A stretch of 64,000 nucleotides of DNA from Amorphoplanes friuliensis DSM 7358 (GTDB taxonomy: Bacteria > Actinomycetota > Actinomycetes > Mycobacteriales > Micromonosporaceae): NCBI RefSeq assembly GCF_000494755.1, contig NC_022657.1, positions 6,664,001 through 6,728,000 of the forward strand, read 5' to 3'. Of the stretch, positions 25,027 through 33,508 are shown in pieces. The translations under genes and the position numbers were made by a program. The notes beneath the pieces were generated by a model, which was given only the letters and a program-made list of their open reading frames with translations, was not told where the DNA came from and searched no databases. Each line of letters opens with the position of its first letter. Within the stretch, counting starts at the first letter, position 1.

Positions 25027-25598
25027 GACGACTCCTCCACTCTCGGTACGCCGTACAGGTAGATCAGGACCTGGCGGGCGTCCGGGGCCGGCGCCGACTC
25101 GCTGAGCGCCCGGTATCGCTCGACGGTCGCGTCGAGCTCGTCCATCAGGGCGTTGAGCTGCTCGGTGCCGAGATTGATCATGTAGTCGGAGAAGCCGGAG
25201 GCGGCCCGCCACTCGGGTGAATCGTCGGCGCGGACGCGCTGCCAGCGCTCGACGCGGTCGACGAGGAACCGCAGGGCGTTGCTGTCGAGCCAGTCGGCCG
25301 CGGCGACGGCGTCCGGATCACCGGCGAAGGAGTCGCGCCGCCAACTGCTGTAGTCGTGAGCCGCGCGCCACCAGCGCTCGCGCCCCTTGCCGGCACCCTC
25401 CTCGTCCAGGACGAGGCCGACGTCGGCGAGCTGCCGCAGGTGATAGCTGGTCGCGCCGGTGTTGGTGCCGAGCACCTCAGCCAGCCGGGTGGCGGTCGCC
25501 GGCCCGTCGAGACGCAAACGGCCGAGCAGGCGGGCGCGCAGAGGGTGCGCGAGGACCCGGATCTGCTTCGCGTCGAGGGTTACCTGGGTGGGCTCCAT
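25023..25598 (-). CDS. ArsR-type winged helix regulator
   Basis: A 191-residue regulator with an N-terminal winged helix (IRVLAHPLRARLLGRLRLDGPATATRLAEVLGTNTGATSYHLRQLADVGLV, about residues 13-65) of the ArsR/HTH_20 kind, and a helical C-terminal part that may bind a ligand or dimerise. No metal-binding cysteine motif is seen. Its predicted promoter (TTGCAC, 16 bases, TATTGT on the minus strand) ends seven bases before the ATG, so the transcript is probably leaderless. The promoter overlaps repeated TTGTGCA sites, which fits autoregulation. It is co-transcribed with the MFS gene. Confidence 0.88.
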   Translation of the reverse strand: MEPTQVTLDAKQIRVLAHPLRARLLGRLRLDGPATATRLAEVLGTNTGATSYHLRQLADVGLVLDEEGAGKGRERWWRAAHDYSSWRRDSFAGDPDAVAAADWLDSNALRFLVDRVERWQRVRADDSPEWRAASGFSDYMINLGTEQLNALMDELDATVERYRALSESAPAPDARQVLIYLYGVPRVEESS

Positions 25599-25604
25599 GA
25601 GTTA

Positions 25605-25645
25605 CACAATAGTTGTGCACAGAAATTGTGCAACGCTTCTGTGCA
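25605..25645. promoter_or_regulatory. operator cluster between ArsR-type regulator and GNAT gene
   Basis: CTGTGCA/TTGTGCA motifs begin at 25613, 25626 and 25639, evenly spaced by 13 bases, and CACAATAGTTGTG at 25605-25617 is a perfect palindrome with a 3-base centre. The patch is strikingly AT-rich for this genome. It covers the predicted leaderless promoter of the regulator and lies just upstream of the GNAT gene. Confidence 0.65.
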
Positions 25646-25657
25646 ACAATCGCCGGC

Positions 25658-26116
25658 GTGGTCGATACCCGTCGTGCGGGCGCCGATGATGCCCGGGAGC
25701 TCATGCGCCTGCGTACCGTGATGATCGGATCGAGTGGTCCCTGGCTGGAGCCGGGCCGCGAGATCCTGGAACGGCAGCTCACGGATCCGCGAGATCTCGT
25801 GGCCGCGTTTGTCGTCGACCGGCCGGACGGCCCGGGGCTCGCGAGCTGCGTCGTGGGCGCGATCGACGAGCGGCTGCCGGGCCCCCGCGACCCCACCGGC
25901 CTGCGCGGTTACGTCTACAACGTCGCGACCGACCCGCAATACCGGCGCCGCGGTTACTCCCGCGCCTGCATGGCCGCGCTGATCCACTGGTACGCCCACC
26001 GCGGCATCACCGTGGTCGACCTCCGCGCCACTCCCGACGGCGAAGGGGTCTACGCGTCGCTGGGCTTCGAACGCACGAAGGACCCGGCGATGCGGCTGCT
26101 CAACCCAGGGCGTTGA
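25658..26116 (+). CDS. GNAT family N-acetyltransferase
   Basis: Acetyl-CoA-dependent acetyltransferase of 152 residues. It has the GNAT core GYVYNVATDPQYRRRGYSRACMAALIHW, where QYRRRGYSR is the acetyl-CoA pyrophosphate loop (Q/RxxGxG/A type), and ends with GVYASLGFERTKDPAMRL. I prefer GTG 25658 as start; the frame continues upstream through the operator to a TTG at 25613, which would make the operator coding. The substrate is unknown. It is divergent from the ArsR-type regulator and may share its control. Its end overlaps the convergent membrane-protein gene by 17 bases. Confidence 0.87.
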   Translation: MVDTRRAGADDARELMRLRTVMIGSSGPWLEPGREILERQLTDPRDLVAAFVVDRPDGPGLASCVVGAIDERLPGPRDPTGLRGYVYNVATDPQYRRRGYSRACMAALIHWYAHRGITVVDLRATPDGEGVYASLGFERTKDPAMRLLNPGR

Positions 26117-26783
26117 CGGCCTTGGCGACCACCAGAGCCGCCGTGACCAGCGAGATCGCCGACTGCAGCAGCATCGCGATCTTCGCCCACCGCGACAGCG
26201 GCAACGTGTCCGTCGGGCTGAACGCCGTCGCGTTGGTGAACGCCAGATAGAAGTAGTCGGCGAACTGCGGGCGCCAGTCCGTCGGCACCATCCCCGGCGA
26301 AGTCATCGGCGGGAACAGAAAATCCGGGTACGGGTCACTGCCGGCCGCACGCTCGGCGGGCCCACCGCGGTCGAGCTCCCAGTACCAGACGGCGAAGGTC
26401 AGCACGTTGATCAGCCAGATCATCCCGCCGGTGCTGAGCAGCTGGCCCGCGCTGCCCGTCCCGTGCCCGGTGGCGATGTCCTGGACGAGCCGGACGACCG
26501 CCCACGCCGTACCGAGACTGGCGACCGCGATCAGCGACAGGCTGAGCCGGCGCAACACCGGGGTGCGCCTCTTCACCCGGCCCGGGTCCATCCCGAACAG
26601 CAGCACGATGATGACCAGTTCGAAGCCGGGCAGCACCCACCACGCGACGACGCTGTACCGGTCGGGCAGGGCCAGCTGCAGCCCGATCATCGCGGCGATC
26701 GCCAGCGCGGACGGCCACCGGTGCTCACCCCGGCTGTTCTGCCGCCAGAACGGCAACTGCTCCAGGTCCTTCGCGATGCCCAC
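26100..26783 (-). CDS. multi-pass membrane protein, DUF1345-like
   Basis: A 227-residue protein with about five hydrophobic helices. The C-terminal part, FADYFYLAFTNATAFSPTDTLPLSRWAKIAMLLQSAISLV, resembles DUF1345 proteins and two-helix ion-channel pore segments, though a clear TVGYGD selectivity filter is absent. The start is uncertain: GTG 26783 is preferred, TTG 26810 is the other option. The function is unknown. The gene is divergent from the questin-oxidase-like gene. Confidence 0.7.
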   Translation of the reverse strand: MGIAKDLEQLPFWRQNSRGEHRWPSALAIAAMIGLQLALPDRYSVVAWWVLPGFELVIIVLLFGMDPGRVKRRTPVLRRLSLSLIAVASLGTAWAVVRLVQDIATGHGTGSAGQLLSTGGMIWLINVLTFAVWYWELDRGGPAERAAGSDPYPDFLFPPMTSPGMVPTDWRPQFADYFYLAFTNATAFSPTDTLPLSRWAKIAMLLQSAISLVTAALVVAKAVNALG

Positions 26784-26851
26784 GGGCCCATCATGGTCCC
26801 TGCGCCACAACCCCTTGACCTCAACCTCGCTTCAACCCGCACGCTGCACCG

Positions 26852-27877
26852 ATGACCGGAATTCTGGACGAAGCACTGCAGCGCCTGAGCGGCACCGGCC
26901 CCGAGCACGACGGCTGGCTGTCCAACCACGGCCCGATGGCCGCGGAGTCCCTGGTGCACCACGGCCGCGCCGCCGAGGTGCACTGCTGGATCGACTCCTA
27001 CGAGCGCCGCCTCGACGAGACACCCCGCGGCATCGCACCCATCCCGGCCGACGAGTGGCGCGAACCCCTCGGCGACCCCGTGCGTACGGGCGACTGGCTC
27101 GCCTTCTTCGACCACGCCGTCCACACCGCCCCGTGGCGCGACGTGCTCACCCTCTGGTGGCCACGCCTGCTCCCCGGCATCGCCGCCGGCGCCACCCACG
27201 GCGTGATCCGCGTCGGCCATGCCGTGCGCGCCCTGCTCGCCGAGGAGACCGGCCAGCGGGTGACCGAGCTGGGGCAGGGCCTCGCGTACTGGGCGGCCCG
27301 CTGGCAACCACTGTCGCCGGCCGGCTCCGGGCCGTACCCGCGTTCGGACCCACGGTCGGCCCTCGACGCCCTCCCCCGCATCCCCGACCAGCGCTCCGGC
27401 ATCCGCTCCCGCCTGGCCCAGCTCGCCGACCTGCCCGGCTGGCCCTCAGCCGCCGGCGCCGTCCCCGGCTCTGCGCAGGAGCCCGTCGAAGCCCGCCTCG
27501 CTGCCATCGTCACGGCCGCGATCCACAACCACACGATCCACGGGTACGGAAACCCGGTGCTCCTGGTCCACGCCGCCACCGCACCGGCGGCGGTGCTGCG
27601 GACCCTGCCGGTGCTCCCACCCGCCCTGCACGGGCCGAGCCTGGCCGCAGCCTGGGCCGCCACCGCGGCGGTCACGGCGGCCTATGCGCCTCCAACTCCG
27701 CGCGCCTACGTGCCGGTCCCGACGGACCCGGAATCGGTGCTGCAACGCGCCGTCGAGTCCGGCGACGCGCACGCGATCAAGTTCGCCGACGCGGCGATCG
27801 AAGCCTGGACCCGCGCCCCGGACCCGCTCCTCCTCGCCGCAGCCGACAACGCCACCGACCTGATCGCCGGCGAATGA
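26852..27877 (+). CDS. questin oxidase family protein (DUF4243)
   Basis: A 341-residue soluble protein. The N-terminal WLSNHGPMAAESLVHHGRA and later LWWPRLLPGIAAGATHGVIRVGHAVRALL are typical of the DUF4243/questin oxidase-like family. In fungi a member oxidatively opens the ring of the anthraquinone questin; the bacterial members are uncharacterised. Conserved histidines in both segments may hold a cofactor or metal. No secondary-metabolite genes flank it here, so its role is open. Confidence 0.8.
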   Translation: MTGILDEALQRLSGTGPEHDGWLSNHGPMAAESLVHHGRAAEVHCWIDSYERRLDETPRGIAPIPADEWREPLGDPVRTGDWLAFFDHAVHTAPWRDVLTLWWPRLLPGIAAGATHGVIRVGHAVRALLAEETGQRVTELGQGLAYWAARWQPLSPAGSGPYPRSDPRSALDALPRIPDQRSGIRSRLAQLADLPGWPSAAGAVPGSAQEPVEARLAAIVTAAIHNHTIHGYGNPVLLVHAATAPAAVLRTLPVLPPALHGPSLAAAWAATAAVTAAYAPPTPRAYVPVPTDPESVLQRAVESGDAHAIKFADAAIEAWTRAPDPLLLAAADNATDLIAGE

Positions 27878-27889
27878 GCGGGCGCGACC

Positions 27890-28975
27890 CTACGGTCGCT
27901 CGGCGGGAAAGCGGATCTCGATGGTGAGCCCACCTTCGAGATGCGGGGTGGTGGTGATGGTGGCGGAGTGGGCGGCGGCTATGGCACGGACTATCGCGAG
28001 GCCCAGACCGTGCCCGGCGCCGGCGTGGAGACGCTGGGGACTCAGGCGCTGGAAAGCCTCGTAGAGACGATCCACTTCGGCCGGTGGGATGACCGCTCCC
28101 GTGTTCGAGACCGTCAGGCGGGAGAAGCCGTCGTACGTCGTCGTTGTCACGGCGAGGTGGCCCTGGGAGGTGTTGTGGCGCAGGGCGTTGTCGACCAGGT
28201 TGGCGATCAGGCTCACCACCAGGCTGGGGTCGCCGGAGGCCGGGGCCGGGGCCAGCTCCGTCGTCAGGGTGAGGCCACGGCGGCGGGCTTCCGCGGCCCG
28301 GGACGCCGTCACCTCGGCGGCGAGGTCGGCGAGGTCGAAGGGGGTGCGGTGTTCGAGGCCCTGTTCGCTGCTGGCCAGGGTGAGGAGCGCGTCGACGAGG
28401 CGTTCCTGGGCCACGCCCAGGTCCAGGACGTCGCGGCAGACCGTGCGGAGACCGTCCACGGTGGCGTTCGGGTCGGCCAGGGCGACCTGGAGGAGGGTGC
28501 GTTCGGCGGTGAGGGGAGTGCGGAGTTCGTGGGAGGCGTTGGCGACGAAGTTGCGCTGGGAGGTGAAGGAGGCTTCGAGGCGGGCGAAGAGGTCGTCCAG
28601 GGTGGCGGCCAGTTCGGTGAATTCGTCGTTGCGGCCGGTGTGGCCGAGGCGGCGGTGGAGGTTGCTGGCGGAGATGTCGCGGGCCGTGGCGGTCATCGTG
28701 CGGAGCGGGTGGAGGAAGCGGCCGGCGATCACCCAGCCGAGGATCAGGGAGACCAGGCCCATGATGGCCAGGCCCAGGCCCGAGACGGCGACCAGGCGGG
28801 ACACGTGGTCGCCGGCGTCGGCGACTCGGACGGGTTCCGCGGGCAGGACCGTGCCGACCGGTGCGGTCTGGCGGGTCTGCAGGATCGGGATGGTCAGCAG
28901 GAGGGCGCCCGAGACCAGGAACGGCACCGCGTAGAGCAGGGTCAGCTGGGTGCGGAGGCGGCGGCGGGCGGTCAT
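27890..28975 (-). CDS. sensor histidine kinase
   Basis: A 361-residue membrane kinase. Transmembrane helices lie at about residues 10-32 and 62-84, with a short 28-residue periplasmic loop between them, so the sensing domain is minimal. A HAMP domain follows (85-138), then HisKA with NASHELRTPLT (phosphoacceptor His149), and HATPase_c with NLVDNALRHN and GHGLGLAIVRAI. It overlaps the response regulator gene by four bases, forming a two-component operon. Confidence 0.95.
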   Translation of the reverse strand: MTARRRLRTQLTLLYAVPFLVSGALLLTIPILQTRQTAPVGTVLPAEPVRVADAGDHVSRLVAVSGLGLAIMGLVSLILGWVIAGRFLHPLRTMTATARDISASNLHRRLGHTGRNDEFTELAATLDDLFARLEASFTSQRNFVANASHELRTPLTAERTLLQVALADPNATVDGLRTVCRDVLDLGVAQERLVDALLTLASSEQGLEHRTPFDLADLAAEVTASRAAEARRRGLTLTTELAPAPASGDPSLVVSLIANLVDNALRHNTSQGHLAVTTTTYDGFSRLTVSNTGAVIPPAEVDRLYEAFQRLSPQRLHAGAGHGLGLAIVRAIAAAHSATITTTPHLEGGLTIEIRFPAERP

Positions 28976-29634
28976 CGGGGGCCGATGCGGTAGCCGGCCT
29001 CGCGGACGGTGTGGATCACCGGTGGGTCACCGAGTCTGGTGCGGAGGCGGCGGATCGTGGTCTTGACGGCCGTGGTGAACGGGTCGGCGGCCTCGTCCCA
29101 GACCTTCTCCAGCAACTCCTCGGCCGGGACCAGGCGGCCCTGGGCGGCCAGGAGATGTTCCAGCACGGCGAACTCCTTGGGGCTCAGGTCCAGGCGGCGG
29201 CCGGCCCGTGAGGCCGTACGCAGGCTGGGGTCCAGGATCAGGTCACCGCTTTCCAGGATCGGGGGCAGGGACGTCGAGGGGCGGCGGCCCAGCGCGCGGA
29301 TGCGGGCGACGAGTTCGGCGAAGTCGAACGGTTTGGGCAGGTAGTCGTCGGCGCCGAGGCCGAGGCCGTCGACGCGCTGTTTGACCGTGCTCGCGGCCGT
29401 GAGCATCAGGACGCGGCTGCCGGAGTCACCGGCGACGATCCGGCGGCAGATCTCGTCGCCGTGCACGCCGGGCAGGTCGCGGTCGAGCACCACCACGTCG
29501 TACCGGGTGACCGCCAGGTGGTCGAGGGCGTCGGGGCCGTCGAGGACCACGTCGACCGCCATGCCCTCGCGGCGCAGGCCGGTGCCGAGGGTACGGGCGA
29601 GGATCTCGAAGTCTTCGACGACCAGGACGCGCAT
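28972..29634 (-). CDS. OmpR/PhoB-family response regulator
   Basis: A 220-residue regulator. The receiver domain has the acidic pocket (VEDFE), phosphoacceptor Asp51 in VVVLDRDLPG and the conserved Lys in LPKPF. The C-terminal winged helix ends with TTIRRLRTRLGDPPVIHTVREAGYRIG. The ATG at 29634 is preceded by GAGGTG; the frame extends far upstream through the ABC gene but only this start gives a normal receiver. It is divergent from the ABC exporter across an 87-base gap with repeated GGTGxCAG motifs, so the exporter is the likely target. Confidence 0.95.
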   Translation of the reverse strand: MRVLVVEDFEILARTLGTGLRREGMAVDVVLDGPDALDHLAVTRYDVVVLDRDLPGVHGDEICRRIVAGDSGSRVLMLTAASTVKQRVDGLGLGADDYLPKPFDFAELVARIRALGRRPSTSLPPILESGDLILDPSLRTASRAGRRLDLSPKEFAVLEHLLAAQGRLVPAEELLEKVWDEAADPFTTAVKTTIRRLRTRLGDPPVIHTVREAGYRIGPR

Positions 29635-29657
29635 CACCTCACGATGCCAGGCCGGAG

Positions 29658-29697
29658 GTGACAGTGCGGTGTCAGCCGCGGGCACCGTGCTGACACC
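29658..29697. promoter_or_regulatory. candidate response regulator operator upstream of ABC exporter
   Basis: GGTGACAG (29658-29665) and GGTGTCAG (29668-29675) are near-identical direct repeats 10 bases apart, the usual layout for OmpR-type dimers. GGTGTCAGC (29668-29676) also pairs with GCTGACACC (29689-29697) as a perfect 9-bp inverted repeat. The region lies between the divergent regulator and exporter genes. Confidence 0.6.
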
Positions 29698-29721
29698 GGG
29701 ACCTGCGTAGACCTTCACCCC

Positions 29722-30468
29722 ATGAACGAGACCAGCATTGTTGTCGACGGCTTGAAGAAACGGTTCGGGCCGGCAGTCGCCCTCGACGGGATGACCTTTA
29801 CGGTGCCGCCGGGGCAGGTCACCGGGTTCATCGGGCCGAACGGCGCCGGGAAGTCCACCACCATGCGGGTCGTCCTGGGACTGGACCGGGCCGACGCCGG
29901 GACCGCGCTCGTCGGCGGGCGGGCGTACCGGGAGCTGCGTGATCCGTTGCGCCGCCTCGGGTCGCTGCTCGATGCGGGCGCGCTGCAGCCGGGCCGCACG
30001 GCCCGCAACCATCTGCTCTGGCTGGCGCACTCGCAGGGGCTCGGCGCCGCCCGGGTCGACGAGGTGATCGAGCAGGCGGGGCTGGGTCAGGTCGCCCGGC
30101 GGCGGGCCGGCGGCTTCTCGCTCGGGATGAAGCAGCGGCTCGGGATCGCCGCCGCGATGCTCGGTGATCCACCCGCGCTGATGCTCGACGAGCCGTTCAA
30201 CGGCATGGATCCGGAGGGCATCGTCTGGATGCGCGGCTTCCTGCGGGCGCTGGCCGCCGAGGGCCGCGCGGTGCTGCTCTCCACGCACCTGATGAGCGAG
30301 CTGCAGGGCACCGCCGATCACGTGGTCGTGGTCGGCCGCGGCCGGGTCATCGCCGATCAGAGCATGGCCGCGCTGCTGACCGGGCGGACCGGCCTCGAGC
30401 AGGCCTACCTCGAGCTCACCCGGGACGCGGTCGAGTTCCGGGCCACCGGAACGGAGACCACACGATGA
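29722..30468 (+). CDS. ABC exporter ATP-binding protein
   Basis: A 248-residue ABC ATPase of the drug/bacteriocin exporter (CcmA-like) group. It has Walker A GPNGAGKST (38-46), signature FSLGMKQRLG (the usual LSGGQ is degenerate) and Walker B LMLDEPFNGMD. It energises the two permeases encoded next, which overlap it and each other by four bases. The operon is divergent from the two-component system and probably controlled by it. The LGMKQR signature is common in bacitracin- or lantibiotic-type exporters, so export of a cell-envelope toxin is plausible but unproven. Confidence 0.94.
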   Translation: MNETSIVVDGLKKRFGPAVALDGMTFTVPPGQVTGFIGPNGAGKSTTMRVVLGLDRADAGTALVGGRAYRELRDPLRRLGSLLDAGALQPGRTARNHLLWLAHSQGLGAARVDEVIEQAGLGQVARRRAGGFSLGMKQRLGIAAAMLGDPPALMLDEPFNGMDPEGIVWMRGFLRALAAEGRAVLLSTHLMSELQGTADHVVVVGRGRVIADQSMAALLTGRTGLEQAYLELTRDAVEFRATGTETTR

Positions 30469-31988
30469 TCAAACTGCTGCACGCGGAGTGGACCAAGCTG
30501 CGCACGGTCCGCGGCTGGATGATCGCTCTGGTCGTCGCGGCCGCGGCCGTCGTCGGTCTCGGCCTGCTCGCCGGTGGGCAGGGGTCCTGCGGTCGCAACG
30601 GGCCGGGATCCGAGTGTGTGCTGCCCGTCGGGCCTGGCGGTGAGGAGGTCGTGGACCGCTTCGGCCTGGTGCATCGCCCGCTCACCGGGGACGGGACCCT
30701 CACGGTACGGGTGAGAGCGCTGACGGGTCTGCTGCCGCCCCGGCCGGACGGGCGGGAAGAGAAGGAGGGCGGATCGCCACGCCAGGCCGGACCCGGTGCC
30801 GGCGGCGAACCCGGGCTGGCGCCGTGGGCCAAGGCGGGGCTGATCATCAAGGACGGCACGAGCGCAGGCTCGACCTATGCCGCGGTCATGCTGACGGGTG
30901 CCCACGGGGTCCGGATGCAGCACGATTTTGTCCACGACCGGGCCGGTGCGGACCGGGCGGAGTGGCTGAGGCTGACCCGCAGCGGCCCGGCGATCACCGG
31001 CGAACAATCGCCCGACGGGACCAGCTGGACCACTGTCGGCACCGTCCGGCTGGACGGCCTGCCCGCGACCGCGGAGGTGGGGCTGTTCGCGACGTCACCG
31101 CAGCACACGTGGCTCAGCCGCAACGGTGTCGGCATGACCGATGCGACGGGCGGGCCCAGCTTCGCCACGGGCACCTTCGACAGCATCACCCTGCGCGGCG
31201 CGTGGCGGAACGGGCCGTGGACGAGGACCGCAGTCGGCGGCGACGACGGCTCGGCCGGTGACGGCGACCCGGCGACCGGGGAGGTCAGCGTGACCGGGAG
31301 CGGGGACATCGCACCCGCCGTCTCGGGCCTCGCGGGCCTGGGCACCACGATCAGCCAGACCCTGACGGGCACCTTCGCGGGCCTGATCGTCGTGGTGGTG
31401 CTCGGTGCGATGGTCATGACGGCGGAGTACCGCAGCGGACTCGTCCGCACCAGTTTTGCCGCCATGCCGGGGCGTGGACGGGTCGTCGCCGCCAAGGCCG
31501 TCGTGCTCGGCGGGACGACATTTGCCGTCGGTACGGTCGCCGCGGTGATCGTGGTCGTCGCCGGTCAGCGGGTGCTGCGGGCGAACGGCGTCTACCTGCA
31601 CCCGGTGTCGACCGCCGCCGAGGTCCGGGTCATCGCCGGAACCGGGGCCCTGCTGGCCGGGGCGGCACTGCTGTCCCTGGCGCTGGGCACGGTGCTGCGG
31701 CGCAGTCTCACCGCGGTCACCACCGGCATCGTGGTGATCGTCCTGCCGTACCTGCTCGCCCTGACCGTGCTGCCCACGGTCGCGGCGGAGTGGTTGTTGC
31801 GGGTGACACCGGCGGCGGCCTTCGCCCTGCAGGGGACGGCACCCCGCTATCCGCAGGTGGAGAACTTCTACCTGCCGGCGAACGGCTATTTCCCGCTGCC
31901 GCCGTGGGCGGGTCTCGCGGTCCTGGCCGCCTGGACGGCCCTCGCCCTCACCGCCGCCACGATCGTGCTCCGCCGGAGAGACGCATGA
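30465..31988 (+). CDS. ABC-2 permease with large external concanavalin-like insert
   Basis: A 507-residue permease. After the N-terminal HAEWTKLRTVRGW and first helix (about 18-38), a roughly 250-residue extracytoplasmic insert follows. It contains WAKAGLIIKDGTSAGSTYAAVML, DGTSWTTVGTVRLDGLPATAEVGLFATSP and similar strands, recognisable as a DUF1349-type concanavalin/laminin-G-like fold. Five more helices complete the ABC-2 part, with motif AEYRSGLVRTSFAAMPGR. The insert could bind a ligand outside the membrane. The gene overlaps both neighbours by four bases. Confidence 0.88.
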   Translation: MIKLLHAEWTKLRTVRGWMIALVVAAAAVVGLGLLAGGQGSCGRNGPGSECVLPVGPGGEEVVDRFGLVHRPLTGDGTLTVRVRALTGLLPPRPDGREEKEGGSPRQAGPGAGGEPGLAPWAKAGLIIKDGTSAGSTYAAVMLTGAHGVRMQHDFVHDRAGADRAEWLRLTRSGPAITGEQSPDGTSWTTVGTVRLDGLPATAEVGLFATSPQHTWLSRNGVGMTDATGGPSFATGTFDSITLRGAWRNGPWTRTAVGGDDGSAGDGDPATGEVSVTGSGDIAPAVSGLAGLGTTISQTLTGTFAGLIVVVVLGAMVMTAEYRSGLVRTSFAAMPGRGRVVAAKAVVLGGTTFAVGTVAAVIVVVAGQRVLRANGVYLHPVSTAAEVRVIAGTGALLAGAALLSLALGTVLRRSLTAVTTGIVVIVLPYLLALTVLPTVAAEWLLRVTPAAAFALQGTAPRYPQVENFYLPANGYFPLPPWAGLAVLAAWTALALTAATIVLRRRDA

Positions 31989-32725
31989 GGCGGGTGGTGA
32001 GAAGTGAGTGGACCAAGGTGTGGACAACACCCGGAACGGCCTGGCTGCTGATCACGATGGTGGTGGCGACGGCCGGCGTCAGTGTCCTGGCGGCCGCGGT
32101 GACCGGTTGTCCGGACACCGGTTGCACAGTGGACGTTGCCAAGGTGAACCTCACCGGCGTTCAGCTCGGGCAGGCCGTGGTGGCGATCCTGGCCGTACTC
32201 GTGGTCGGCGGTGAGTACAGCAGCGGAATGATCCGCACGACGTTCGCCGCTGTCCCCCGGCGGCTGACCGTCCTGGCCGCCAAGGCGCTGATCGTCACCG
32301 GCGTGGTGGTGGTCACCGCCGCGATCGCTGTCGCCGCCGCGCTGATCATCAGTGCGCGGCTGCTGCCGCTCAGCCTCGGCAACGGCACGGTTCTGCGGGC
32401 GGCCGGCGGCTCGGTGCTCTACCTCGGCCTGATCGGACTGCTCGCGCTCGGCGTCGCCACCGCCGTCCGTGATCCGGCCGCGGCGGTCGGTGCCGTGCTC
32501 GGCCTGCTCTACGTCTTCCCGATCTTCGGGCTGGCCACCACCGACCCGGACTTCCAGCGGCACCTGCAGCAGATCGGCCCGATGGCCGCGGGCCTGGCTG
32601 TCCAGGCCACGACCGGCCTCGACACCCTGCCGATCAGCCCGTGGCGCGGTCTGGCGGTGCTGGCCGCGTGGGCCGCCGCCGCGCTGCTCGCGGGCGGTCT
32701 GCTCGTGCGGTTACGCGACGCTTAG
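31985..32725 (+). CDS. ABC-2 permease, short form
   Basis: A 246-residue, six-helix permease paralogous to the one before it: both begin with SEWTK and share GGEYSSGMIRTTFAAVPRR, but this copy lacks the large external insert. ATG 31985 overlaps the previous stop (ATGA). Together with the ATPase at 29722 they probably form a heterodimeric exporter. Its 3' end overlaps the convergent RmlD-like gene by 15 bases. Confidence 0.92.
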   Translation: MRRVVRSEWTKVWTTPGTAWLLITMVVATAGVSVLAAAVTGCPDTGCTVDVAKVNLTGVQLGQAVVAILAVLVVGGEYSSGMIRTTFAAVPRRLTVLAAKALIVTGVVVVTAAIAVAAALIISARLLPLSLGNGTVLRAAGGSVLYLGLIGLLALGVATAVRDPAAAVGAVLGLLYVFPIFGLATTDPDFQRHLQQIGPMAAGLAVQATTGLDTLPISPWRGLAVLAAWAAAALLAGGLLVRLRDA

Positions 32726-33508
32726 CGCCTCGGCGGCACCACGGATCCGAGTCTCGAGCAGGCCCACAGCCCGGGTGCTGTCCAGCCGGATGTCGGCGGG
32801 GCGCGGGCCCATTCCCGACTCGGCGATCGTGCAGGTCGGCACGGTCGCCGGGTCGAGGCCGTGCCGGACCGCGATCAGGCGGCCGAGCTCGGCCCGGGTG
32901 AGCACCTCCGGACCGGCGACGTTGATCAGGCCTGCGTAATCGGAGGACGCCAGCTCCACGATGGCCGCGGCCAGGTCGGTCGCGTCGATCGGGCAGCGCA
33001 CCTCGTCGGTGAAGAGGGCGCCCTGCTTGCGGCCCGTGGTCAGATCCAGGGCCAGGCGGACCTGCGCGCTGCGCTCGTCGCCGATGATCAGTGAGGTGCG
33101 GACCAGGACCGCTGCCGGGTCGATCGCGGCGACGGCCGTCTCGGCCGCTGCCTTCGCCGCACCGTACGGGTACACGGGCGTCGGCGCGTCGTCGTCGAGG
33201 TACGGGGTGGGGCGACCACCGTGCACCGCGTCGGAGGAGACGTGGACGAGCCGGGCTCCCACCGCCACCGCGGCGAGGGCCACATTGGCCGCGCCGTCCG
33301 CGCAGATCGTCCAGCTGCTCGCCCGGTACGCCGTGTTGATCACGTACTGCGGGCGTACCGAGGCGAAGAGATCGAGGACCGCCCGGCGGTCGGTGATGTC
33401 CAGGCGGGACCAGCCGCCGGAGCCGGTGGTGGACGTTCCGGCCGCCGACGCGAGCCGCGCCACCTCACCGCCGAGGTGACCGCTCGCGCCGACGACCAGC
33501 GCGTTCAT
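32711..33508 (-). CDS. RmlD-like NAD(P)-dependent sugar nucleotide reductase
   Basis: A 265-residue extended short-chain dehydrogenase. It has the Rossmann motif VVGASGHLGGEV, the active-site Ser in HVSSDAVHGG, and YPYGAAKAAAE with the Tyr-x3-Lys pair. It resembles dTDP-4-dehydrorhamnose reductases (RmlD), but no other rhamnose genes are nearby, so the substrate is uncertain. Its start shares a base with the aspS stop (TGATG), which makes it the second gene of an aspS operon. Confidence 0.85.
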   Translation of the reverse strand: MNALVVGASGHLGGEVARLASAAGTSTTGSGGWSRLDITDRRAVLDLFASVRPQYVINTAYRASSWTICADGAANVALAAVAVGARLVHVSSDAVHGGRPTPYLDDDAPTPVYPYGAAKAAAETAVAAIDPAAVLVRTSLIIGDERSAQVRLALDLTTGRKQGALFTDEVRCPIDATDLAAAIVELASSDYAGLINVAGPEVLTRAELGRLIAVRHGLDPATVPTCTIAESGMGPRPADIRLDSTRAVGLLETRIRGAAEALSVA

